From: Pseudomonas sp. MF4836
GTDB taxonomy: Bacteria > Pseudomonadota > Gammaproteobacteria > Pseudomonadales > Pseudomonadaceae
NCBI RefSeq assembly: GCF_002018875.1
Contig: NZ_MVOL01000010.1
Location: 1 to 64,000 of the forward strand
Direction of reading: 5' to 3'
Length of the DNA: 64,000 nt
Under the pieces are notes generated by a model. The model did not search any database and had not been told where the DNA came from. It was given only the letters and a program-made list of their open reading frames with translations. This document shows positions 56,746 through 64,000 of this stretch, one piece after another; the stretch's first letter is position 1; each line of letters starts with the position of its first letter. A program made the translations under genes and the position numbers.

Positions 56746-57246
56746 ATGGCTCAAGTCACTCTTAAAGGCAACCCGGTGCAAGTCAACGGTCAACTGCCGC
56801 AAGCCGGTTCCAAGGCCCCTGCGTTTTCCCTGGTGGGTGCAGGCCTGGCCGACGTCACCCTGAGCAGCTTTGCCGGCAAGCGCAAAGTGCTGAATATTTT
56901 CCCAAGTGTCGACACCCCAACCTGCGCCACCTCGGTTCGCAAGTTCAACGCCCAGGCCAACGAACTGGCCAACACCGTGGTGCTGTGCATCTCGGCTGAC
57001 CTGCCGTTCGCCCAGGCTCGTTTCTGCGGCGCCGAAGGCCTGGAAAACGTACAGAACCTGTCCACCCTGCGTGGCCGCGAGTTCATCGAAAACTACGGCG
57101 TGGCCATTGCCGACGGCCCGCTGGCCGGCCTGACCGCACGCGCAGTGGTGGTGCTGGACGAGAACGACAACGTGCTGCACAGCGAGCTGGTCAAGGAAAT
57201 CGCCGAAGAGCCGAACTACGACGCTGCGTTGGCCGTTCTCAAGTAA
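56746..57246 (+). CDS. tpx: Thiol peroxidase Tpx
   Basis: This 166-residue atypical 2-Cys peroxiredoxin reduces peroxides with thioredoxin. The peroxidatic Cys60 lies in SVDTPTCATSVRKFN and the resolving Cys94 in ARFCGAEGLENV. An extra Cys81 is present. Length and motifs are standard. A monocistronic unit is likely, as a REP pair precedes it and terminators follow. Confidence 0.96.
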   Translation: MAQVTLKGNPVQVNGQLPQAGSKAPAFSLVGAGLADVTLSSFAGKRKVLNIFPSVDTPTCATSVRKFNAQANELANTVVLCISADLPFAQARFCGAEGLENVQNLSTLRGREFIENYGVAIADGPLAGLTARAVVVLDENDNVLHSELVKEIAEEPNYDAALAVLK

Positions 57247-57288
57247 GCCTCTGTTCCCGTTCTGCGGCGCTGGGCTCAGGCGGCGTTG

Positions 57289-57346
57289 AAAATGGCTTTG
57301 AAATGCGGATTTTTAGAACCCTGAACTGCAGGTTCTCAGCCATTTT
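57289..57346 (+). terminator. Nested hairpin after tpx, possible first terminator or 3'-UTR structure
   Basis: The outer arms AAAATGGCT (57289-57297) and AGCCATTTT (57338-57346) enclose an inner hairpin AGAACC (57315-57320)/GGTTCT (57331-57336). The outer arm ends in a run of T. It precedes the canonical terminator by about 60 bases and could give the tpx mRNA a structured 3' end. Confidence 0.45.
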
Positions 57347-57404
57347 TGCCTGGCCTGGGCGTCGTTAGATCGCGAACCGGCTGCAACAGGTTTTACAATT
57401 ATTA

Positions 57405-57434
57405 ACGGCCTGGCCCTGTCCAGGCCGTTTTTAT
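57405..57434 (+). terminator. Intrinsic terminator downstream of tpx
   Basis: AACGGCCTGG (57405-57414), loop CCCTGT and CCAGGCCGTT (57421-57430) form a perfect 10-bp stem followed by TTTTT (57429-57433). It separates tpx from muxA. Confidence 0.9.
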
Positions 57435-57561
57435 TTGTGCTTCAGTGGCTTAGCGGGCGTTGTAAAACGTAAGCCAAAGGTAAATTGCCGGTAAAGGCGC
57501 TTTGCTAATCCCCCGCCAGTGCTTATCTTTCAGCCTTCTCAAGAAGACCTCCTCGCGCCCA

Positions 57562-58878
57562 ATGGTTGATCATTCCATGCAATCCTCCGCTTCCCGCAAC
57601 TCCCGTCGCTGGCTGTTCGGCCTGCTCGTCCTGCTGGTCATTGCCGTCCTGTGCTGGAAATTCTGGCCCGCGTCGAGCACCTCGAAGGACGAAGCAGCAC
57701 CCAAGGCCGCCGCCGGGCATGCGGGCAGAAGCGGGGCGATGCGTCCGGGGTTCGGCGGGGCGACCGGGCCGATCCCGGTGCGCGTGGCGCCGGCGACCGA
57801 GGGCGACTTCCCCGTGTATTACAAGGCGCTGGGCACCGTTACGGCACTGAACACCATCAATGTGCGCAGCCGGGTCGCCGGTGAGCTGGTCAAGGTGGCG
57901 TTCGAGGAAGGGCAGATGGTCAAGGCCGGCGACCTGCTGGCGGAAATCGACCCGCGACCTTACCAGAACGCCTTGCTCCAGGCCGAAGGCACGCTGTTGC
58001 AGAACCAGGCCCAGTTGAAAAATGCCCAGGTCGACCTGGAGCGCTACCGTGGCCTGTATGCCCAGGACAGTATTGCCAAGCAGACCCTGGACACCGCCGC
58101 CGCACTGGTGGGCCAGTACCAGGGCACGGTCAAGACCAACCAGGCGGCGGTCAACGACGCCAAGCTCAACCTGGAATTCACCAAGATTCGCGCGCCGATC
58201 GCCGGTCGCCTCGGCCTGCGCCAGCTGGACGTCGGCAACCTGGTGGCGGCCAACGACACCACGGCGCTGGTGATCATTACCCAGACCCAGCCCATCAGCG
58301 TCGCCTTCACCTTGCCGGAAAACAGCCTCGACACCGTGCTCGCCCGTTACCACAGCGGTGCCAAGCTGCCGGTCGAAGCCTGGAATCGCGGCGACACCCA
58401 GTTGCAGGCCACCGGCGTGCTGCAAAGCCTGGACAACCAGATCGACACCACCACCGGCACCCTGAAGTTCAAGGCGCGCTTCGATAACCGCGACCAAAGC
58501 CTGTTCCCCAACCAGTTCGTCAATGTGCGGCTGCTGGCCGACACCCTGAAAAAGGTGATCCTGGCCCCGTCGGCGGCGATCCAGTTCGGCACCAATGGCA
58601 CCTTCGTCTACGCCCTGGATGGCGACAACAAGGTGCAGATCCGTCAGCTCAAGGTGGGCGACAGCAACGGCGAATCGACGGTGATCAAGGAAGGCCTGGC
58701 CGCCGGCGACCGCGTCGTGCTCGAAGGCACCGACCGCCTGAAGGACGGCAGCGCAGTGGAGGTGGTCAACGACAGCGTCGACGTGCCGACCACCCCGACT
58801 GAACACCTGCAAGGCAAGCCGACCACCTCCACCGGAACCCCGGCCGCCGGGACCAAGGCGCAAAAGGGCGGCGCATGA
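57562..58878 (+). CDS. muxA: RND efflux periplasmic adaptor MuxA/MdtA
   Basis: This 438-residue membrane-fusion protein has an N-terminal anchor (about 14-33) followed by a barrel/lipoyl/hairpin arrangement (VNVRSRVAGELVKVAFEEGQMVKAGDLLAEIDPRPYQ; LEFTKIRAPIAGRLGLRQLDVGNLV). It bridges the two RND pumps encoded next to an outer-membrane channel. ATG 57562 was chosen over the TTG 57502. The gene overlaps muxB by ATGA. Also named mdtA in enterobacteria. Confidence 0.93.
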   Translation: MVDHSMQSSASRNSRRWLFGLLVLLVIAVLCWKFWPASSTSKDEAAPKAAAGHAGRSGAMRPGFGGATGPIPVRVAPATEGDFPVYYKALGTVTALNTINVRSRVAGELVKVAFEEGQMVKAGDLLAEIDPRPYQNALLQAEGTLLQNQAQLKNAQVDLERYRGLYAQDSIAKQTLDTAAALVGQYQGTVKTNQAAVNDAKLNLEFTKIRAPIAGRLGLRQLDVGNLVAANDTTALVIITQTQPISVAFTLPENSLDTVLARYHSGAKLPVEAWNRGDTQLQATGVLQSLDNQIDTTTGTLKFKARFDNRDQSLFPNQFVNVRLLADTLKKVILAPSAAIQFGTNGTFVYALDGDNKVQIRQLKVGDSNGESTVIKEGLAAGDRVVLEGTDRLKDGSAVEVVNDSVDVPTTPTEHLQGKPTTSTGTPAAGTKAQKGGA

Positions 58879-61800
58879 ATCTCTCGCGGCTGTTCATCCT
58901 TCGCCCGGTAGCCACCACCCTGAGCATGCTGGCCATTGTCCTGGCCGGCCTGATCGCCTATCGGCTATTGCCGGTGTCGGCCTTGCCCCAGGTCGATTAC
59001 CCGACCATCCGCGTCATGACCCTGTACCCAGGGGCCAGCCCGGACGTGATGACCAGCGCGGTTACCGCGCCCCTGGAACGCCAGTTCGGGCAGATGCCCG
59101 GCCTGACCCAGATGGCGTCCACCAGCTCCGGCGGCGCCTCGGTGCTGACCCTGCGCTTCAACCTCGACATCAATATGGATGTCGCCGAGCAACAGGTGCA
59201 GGCCGCGATCAATGCCGCCACCAACCTGTTGCCCAAGGATCTGCCGGCGCCGCCGGTGTACAACAAGGTCAACCCGGCGGACACCCCGGTGCTGACCCTG
59301 GCCATCACTTCCAAGACCATGTTGCTGCCCAAGCTCAATGACCTGGTCGACACGCGCATGGCGCAGAAAATCGCCCAGATCAGCGGCGTGGGCATGGTCA
59401 GCATTGCCGGCGGCCAGCGCCAGGCGGTGCGGATCAAGGTCAACCCCGAGGCCCTGGCGGCCAACGGCCTGAACCTGTCGGACGTGCGCACCCTGATCGC
59501 CGCGTCCAACGTCAACCAGCCCAAGGGCAACTTCGACGGCCCGACCCGGGTCTCGATGCTCGACGCCAACGACCAGCTGACGTCGCCCAAGGATTACGCC
59601 GAACTGATCCTGGCCTACAACAATGGCGCGCCGTTGCGGCTCAAGGATGTGGCGCAGATCGTCGATGGCGCGGAAAACGAGCGCCTGGCAGCCTGGGCCA
59701 ACGAGAACCAGGCCGTGCTGCTGAATATCCAGCGCCAGCCCGGGGCCAACGTGATCGAGGTGGTGGACCGGATCAAGGCCTTGCTGCCGAGCATCACCGA
59801 TAACCTGCCAGCCGGCCTGGACGTCATGGTGCTGACCGACCGCACCCAGACCATCCGCGCCTCGGTCACCGACGTGATGCACGAGTTGCTGATCGCCGTG
59901 GCCCTGGTGGTGATGGTCACCTTCCTCTTTCTGCGTCGCGCCAGTGCCACCCTCATTCCGTCGATCGCCGTGCCGCTGTCGCTGGTCGGCACCTTCGGCG
60001 TGATGTACCTGGCCGGGTTCTCGGTGAACAACCTGACCCTGATGGCCCTGACCATCGCCACCGGGTTCGTGGTGGACGATGCGATCGTGATGCTGGAAAA
60101 CATCTCGCGTTATATCGAGGAAGGCGACAGCCCGATGCAGGCGGCGCTCAAGGGCGCCAAGCAGATTGGCTTCACCCTGATCTCCCTGACCCTGTCGCTG
60201 ATCGCGGTGTTGATTCCGCTGTTGTTCATGGCCGATGTGGTGGGGCGCCTGTTCCGTGAGTTCGCCATCACCCTGGCGGTGGCGATCCTGATTTCCCTGG
60301 TGGTGTCCCTGACCCTGACCCCGATGATGTGCGCGCGCCTGCTCAAGCGCGAACCCAAGCCTGAAGAACAGGGCCGCTTCTACCGCGCCAGCGGCGCCTG
60401 GATCGACTGGCTGATCGAAAGCTACGGCCGCAAATTGCAGTGGGTGCTCAAGCACCAGTTCCTGACCCTGCTGGTGGCCATCGGCACCCTGGGCCTGACG
60501 GTGCTGTTGTACCTGGTGGTGCCCAAGGGCTTCTTCCCGGTGCAGGACACTGGGGTCATTCAGGGTATTTCCGAGGCGCCGCAGTCGGTGTCCTTCGCGG
60601 CCATGAGCCAGCGCCAGCAGGAGCTGGCCAAGATCATCCTCGAAGACCCGGCGGTGCAGAGCCTGTCGTCCTACATCGGGGTCGATGGCGACAACGCCAC
60701 CCTCAACAGCGGCCGCCTGCTGATCAACCTCAAGCCCCACAGCGAGCGGGACCTGAGCGCCAGTCAAGTGATCGCGCGGATCCAGCCCCAGGTCGACAAG
60801 CTGATCGGCATCCGTCTGTTCATGCAGCCGGTGCAGGACCTGACCATCGAAGACCGGGTCAGCCGCACCCAGTATCAATTCAGCATGTCGTCGCCGGACG
60901 CGGAACTGCTCAGCCTCTGGAGCCAGCGCCTGGTGGAAGCCCTGGCCCAGCGCCCGGAACTCACCGATGTCGCCAGCGACCTGCAGGACAAGGGTTTGCA
61001 GGTGTTCCTGGTGATCGATCGCGACGCCGCCTCGCGGGTCGGGGTCTCGGTGTCGAACATCACCGACGCGCTGTATGACGCCTTCGGCCAGCGCCAGATC
61101 TCCACCATCTACACCCAGGCCAGCCAGTACCGCGTGGTGCTTCAGGCCCAGGCCGGGGAGAGTATCGGGCCCCAGGCCCTGGAGCAGATCCACGTCAAGA
61201 CCACCGACGGCGGCCAGGTCCGGCTGTCGAGCCTGGCCCATGTCGAAGAGCGCCAGGCGCAGTTGGCGATTGCCCACATCGGCCAGTTCCCGGCGGTGAT
61301 GATGTCGTTCAACCTGGCACCGGGCGTGGCCCTGGGGCAGGCGGTCGACATCATCGAGCAGGTGCAGCAGCAGATCGGCATGCCGGTGGGGGTGCAGACC
61401 CAGTTCCAGGGCGCGGCCGAAGCGTTCCAGGCCTCGTTGTCGAGCACCTTGCTGCTGATCCTGGCGGCGGTGGTGACCATGTACATCGTGCTCGGCGTGC
61501 TCTACGAGAGCTACATCCACCCGATCACCATCCTCTCGACCCTGCCTTCGGCGGCGGTCGGTGCCTTGCTCGCGCTGATCCTCAGCGGCAATGACCTGGG
61601 GATGATCGCGATCATCGGCATCATCCTGCTGATCGGTATCGTCAAAAAGAACGCGATCATGATGATCGACTTCGCCCTCGACGCCGAACGCAACCAGGGC
61701 ATGGCGCCGGAGAAAGCCATCTACCAGGCGGCGCTCCTGCGTTTCCGGCCGATCCTGATGACCACCCTGGCGGCATTGTTCGGTGCCGTGCCGCTGATGC

Positions 61801-61973
61801 TGGCTACGGGTTCCGGCGCCGAACTGCGCCAGCCCCTGGGCCTGGTGATGGTCGGCGGCCTGTTGGTGAGCCAGATCCTCACGCTGTTCACCACGCCGGT
61901 TATCTACCTGTACTTCGATCGCCTGGGGCGCCGCTTCGGCAAGCGCGAAGTCGGCCAGGAGCAGGGCGTATGA
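58875..61973 (+). CDS. muxB: RND efflux pump subunit MuxB/MdtB
   Basis: This 1032-residue inner-membrane proton-driven pump has the HAE1 RND layout: FILRPVATTLSMLAIVLAG at the N-terminus, two periplasmic loops, and the proton-relay pair Asp401-Asp402 (GFVVDDAIVMLENI). It works as a heteromultimer with MuxC. The stop is followed by a 121-base spacer instead of the usual overlap. Confidence 0.94.
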   Translation: MNLSRLFILRPVATTLSMLAIVLAGLIAYRLLPVSALPQVDYPTIRVMTLYPGASPDVMTSAVTAPLERQFGQMPGLTQMASTSSGGASVLTLRFNLDINMDVAEQQVQAAINAATNLLPKDLPAPPVYNKVNPADTPVLTLAITSKTMLLPKLNDLVDTRMAQKIAQISGVGMVSIAGGQRQAVRIKVNPEALAANGLNLSDVRTLIAASNVNQPKGNFDGPTRVSMLDANDQLTSPKDYAELILAYNNGAPLRLKDVAQIVDGAENERLAAWANENQAVLLNIQRQPGANVIEVVDRIKALLPSITDNLPAGLDVMVLTDRTQTIRASVTDVMHELLIAVALVVMVTFLFLRRASATLIPSIAVPLSLVGTFGVMYLAGFSVNNLTLMALTIATGFVVDDAIVMLENISRYIEEGDSPMQAALKGAKQIGFTLISLTLSLIAVLIPLLFMADVVGRLFREFAITLAVAILISLVVSLTLTPMMCARLLKREPKPEEQGRFYRASGAWIDWLIESYGRKLQWVLKHQFLTLLVAIGTLGLTVLLYLVVPKGFFPVQDTGVIQGISEAPQSVSFAAMSQRQQELAKIILEDPAVQSLSSYIGVDGDNATLNSGRLLINLKPHSERDLSASQVIARIQPQVDKLIGIRLFMQPVQDLTIEDRVSRTQYQFSMSSPDAELLSLWSQRLVEALAQRPELTDVASDLQDKGLQVFLVIDRDAASRVGVSVSNITDALYDAFGQRQISTIYTQASQYRVVLQAQAGESIGPQALEQIHVKTTDGGQVRLSSLAHVEERQAQLAIAHIGQFPAVMMSFNLAPGVALGQAVDIIEQVQQQIGMPVGVQTQFQGAAEAFQASLSSTLLLILAAVVTMYIVLGVLYESYIHPITILSTLPSAAVGALLALILSGNDLGMIAIIGIILLIGIVKKNAIMMIDFALDAERNQGMAPEKAIYQAALLRFRPILMTTLAALFGAVPLMLATGSGAELRQPLGLVMVGGLLVSQILTLFTTPVIYLYFDRLGRRFGKREVGQEQGV

Positions 61974-62094
61974 AGCGGCGCAGCGGCCAGTTGCAAGCCG
62001 CAAGCCGCAAGCTGAATCAAGAGCAGCAGCAAGAGCGTGCGCCGATCGCGCTTTTCTCTTGCAGTTTGAGGCTTGAAGCTTGGAGCTGCTCCCG
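61974..62094. repeat. Imperfect inverted-repeat element between muxB and muxC
   Basis: Left-side units GCAAGCCGCAAGCCGCAAGCTG and right-side units CTTGCAGTTTGAGGCTTGAAGC face each other across CGTGCGCCGATCGCGC. The whole spacer can fold into one long imperfect stem. It interrupts a junction that is usually only a few bases in mux/mdt operons, so it looks like an inserted small repeat element. Confidence 0.55.
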
Positions 62095-64000
62095 ATGAAC
62101 CTGTCCGGACCATTCATCAAGCGCCCGGTGGCGACCATGCTGCTTTCCTTGGCGATCATGCTGCTGGGCGGCGTCAGCTTCGGCCTGCTGCCGGTGGCGC
62201 CGCTGCCGCAGATGGATTTCCCGGTGATTGTGGTCCAGGCCAGTCTGCCCGGGGCCAGCCCCGAGGTGATGGCGTCCACCGTGGCCACGCCCCTGGAGCG
62301 CTCGTTCGGAGCGATTGCCGGGGTCAACACCATGAGCAGCCGTTCGAGCCAGGGTTCGACCCGGGTGATTTTGCAGTTCGACCTGGACCGCGATATCAAC
62401 GGCGCCGCGCGGGAAGTGCAGGCGGCGATCAACGCCTCGCGCAACCTGCTGCCCAGCGGCATGCGCAGCATGCCCACCTATAAGAAGGTCAACCCGTCCC
62501 AGGCGCCGATCATGGTGCTGTCGCTGACCTCCGACGTATTGCAGAAGGGCCAGCTCTACGACCTGGCCTCGACCATCCTTTCGCAAAGCCTGTCCCAGGT
62601 GCCGGGTGTGGGTGAGGTGCAGATCGGCGGCAGCTCGCTGCCGGCGGTGCGCATCGAACTCGAACCGCAATTGCTCAACCAGTACGGCGTGGCCCTGGAC
62701 GATGTGCGCAACGCCATCGCCAATGCCAACCAGCGCCGGCCCAAGGGTTCGGTGGAAGACGATCAGCGGCTGTGGCAGATCCAGGCCAACGACCAGCTGG
62801 AAAAGGCCAAGGACTACGAACCGCTGATCATCCACTACAAGGACGGCGCAGCCCTGCGCCTCAAGGACGTGGCCAAGGTCAGCGATGGCGTCGAGGACCG
62901 CTACAACAGCGGCTTCTTCAATGACGACGCGGCGGTGCTGCTGGTGATCAACCGCCAGGCCGGGGCCAACATCATCGAGACAGTGAACGAGATCAAGGCC
63001 CAGTTGCCGGCGTTGCAGGCGGTGCTGCCGGCCAGCGTCAAACTCAACCTGGCCATGGACCGCTCGCCGGTGATCAAGGCCACCTTGCACGAGGCCGAAA
63101 TGACCCTGCTGATCGCCGTGGCCCTGGTGATCCTGGTGGTGTTCCTGTTCCTCGGCAACTTCCGTGCCTCGCTGATCCCGACCCTGGCGGTGCCGGTGTC
63201 GCTGGTGGGCACCTTCGCCATCATGTACCTGTACGGGTTTTCCCTGAACAACCTGTCGCTGATGGCGCTGATCCTCGCCACCGGGCTGGTGGTGGACGAT
63301 GCCATCGTGGTCCTGGAGAACATTTCCCGGCATATCGACGAGGGCATCGCGCCGATGAAGGCGGCGTACCTGGGGGCCAAGGAAGTGGGCTTTACCTTGC
63401 TCTCGATGAACGTGTCGCTGGTGGCGGTGTTCCTTTCGATCCTGTTTATGGGCGGGATCATCGAGAGCCTGTTCCGCGAATTCTCCATCACCCTGGCGGC
63501 CTCGATTGTGGTCTCGCTGGTGGTGTCCCTGACCCTGACCCCGATGCTTTGCGCGCGCTGGCTCAAACCCCACGTCCCGGGCCAGGAAAACCGCCTGCAA
63601 CGCTGGAGCCAGCGCAGCAACGAGTGGATGACCGAGAAGTACGCCACCAGTCTGGACTGGGTGCTGCGCCATCGGCGCCTGACCCTGCTCAGCCTGCTGC
63701 TGACCATCGGCGTCAACGTGGCGCTGTATGTGGTGGTGCCCAAGACCTTCCTGCCGCAACAGGACACCGGGCAACTGATCGGTTTCGTGCGCGGCGACGA
63801 CGGCCTGTCGTTCAGCGTGATGCAGCCGAAGATGGAAATCTTCCGCCGCGCCGTGCTCAAGGACCCGGCGGTGGAAAGCGTGGCCGGCTTTATCGGCGGC
63901 AGCAACGGCACCAACAACGCCTTTATGCTGGTGCGCCTGAAACCGATCAAGGAACGCAATATTTCCGCGCAGAAGGTCATCGAGCGCATGCGCAAGGAAA
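62095..64000 (+). CDS. muxC: RND efflux pump subunit MuxC/MdtC, cut by window end
   Basis: The first 635 residues of an RND pump, truncated by the window edge and not by a mutation. The start motif FIKRPVATMLLSLAIMLLGG and the proton-relay Asp401-Asp402 (GLVVDDAIVVLENI) are present. ATG 62095 follows a GGAG (62082-62085) at a workable distance. An OpmB-type outer-membrane channel gene would be expected downstream of the window. Confidence 0.93.
   Translation, partial: MNLSGPFIKRPVATMLLSLAIMLLGGVSFGLLPVAPLPQMDFPVIVVQASLPGASPEVMASTVATPLERSFGAIAGVNTMSSRSSQGSTRVILQFDLDRDINGAAREVQAAINASRNLLPSGMRSMPTYKKVNPSQAPIMVLSLTSDVLQKGQLYDLASTILSQSLSQVPGVGEVQIGGSSLPAVRIELEPQLLNQYGVALDDVRNAIANANQRRPKGSVEDDQRLWQIQANDQLEKAKDYEPLIIHYKDGAALRLKDVAKVSDGVEDRYNSGFFNDDAAVLLVINRQAGANIIETVNEIKAQLPALQAVLPASVKLNLAMDRSPVIKATLHEAEMTLLIAVALVILVVFLFLGNFRASLIPTLAVPVSLVGTFAIMYLYGFSLNNLSLMALILATGLVVDDAIVVLENISRHIDEGIAPMKAAYLGAKEVGFTLLSMNVSLVAVFLSILFMGGIIESLFREFSITLAASIVVSLVVSLTLTPMLCARWLKPHVPGQENRLQRWSQRSNEWMTEKYATSLDWVLRHRRLTLLSLLLTIGVNVALYVVVPKTFLPQQDTGQLIGFVRGDDGLSFSVMQPKMEIFRRAVLKDPAVESVAGFIGGSNGTNNAFMLVRLKPIKERNISAQKVIERMRKE

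Noticed and set aside
58965..62477. An 1170-codon open frame on the minus strand
   Set aside because: It is antisense to muxB and muxC, rich in His/Gln/Gly/Arg with no domain signature. It is a shadow of the real genes.

Overview
The window looks like chromosomal DNA of a fluorescent-group Pseudomonas. The evidence is high GC, dense gene packing, two families of Pseudomonas-type REP/REPIN repeats between genes, a MuxABC/MdtABC efflux operon, an orphan cbb3 oxidase catalytic subunit beside a sulfite/nitrite-reductase-like gene, and a phdA-tpsB-exbBD-tonB cluster whose order I recall from P. aeruginosa. Bases 1-17 match the Tn5/Nextera mosaic end, so the left edge is probably a contig end carrying leftover adapter. 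I found no rRNA, tRNA, CRISPR array, intact insertion sequence or prophage.

Layout: (1) 305-1036, an orphan leucine-rich-repeat protein. (2) 1191-10945, minus strand: a siderophore transport cassette made of two IrtAB/YbtPQ-like ABC half-transporters, two FecCD-type permeases, an ATPase, a binding lipoprotein and, behind its own Fur-box-like site, an STN-containing TonB-dependent receptor. The gene content and order resemble the acinetobactin bau/bar transport genes, with no biosynthetic gene nearby. A divergent TetR regulator (11185) shares a perfect 8+8 bp palindrome with the operon. (3) 11901-15136: a beta-propeller-like protein, two orphan hypotheticals and an AlaX-type editing protein. 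(4) 15496-25680: a PhdA-like protein (Phd-type N-terminus plus IS5-transposase-like domain), a TpsB secretion barrel without a neighbouring TpsA substrate, an ExbB channel fused to DUF2341/LamG-like sensor domains, ExbD, TonB, a porin, a coiled-coil protein, a YbjN-like protein, a parvulin and a LysR regulator. (5) 25773-36797: mixed metabolic and respiratory genes (GNAT, racemase, AraC regulator, orphan CcoN, sulfite/nitrite-reductase-like pair, octaheme cytochrome with TPRs, lipoproteins). (6) 36937-39456, a fused MFS/spermidine-synthase-like protein. (7) 39549-55746: a tightly packed 15-gene minus-strand operon encoding three outer-membrane barrel-like proteins, two DUF1254/DUF1214 proteins, a DUF2092 protein, a His/Pro-rich exported protein, a complete MoxR-DUF58-DUF4381-BatA-BatB-BatD set, a periplasmic HAD phosphatase and an arylsulfatase, closed by a strong terminator. 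(8) 56027-64000: an SRPBCC-like protein, thiol peroxidase Tpx, and muxA-muxB-muxC (muxC cut by the window end).

The best candidate for an undescribed system is the 15-gene operon. It joins outer-membrane channels, exported enzymes of unknown chemistry, a sulfatase and a phosphatase to a dedicated AAA+/VWA maturation machine. A sensible working model is uptake and periplasmic processing of a sulfated or otherwise modified lipophilic or aromatic compound, with the MoxR/Bat proteins activating one of the exported enzymes. The second candidate is the PhdA/TpsB/ExbB-LamG/TonB cluster, which looks like an energised envelope system whose secreted substrate gene is absent here.
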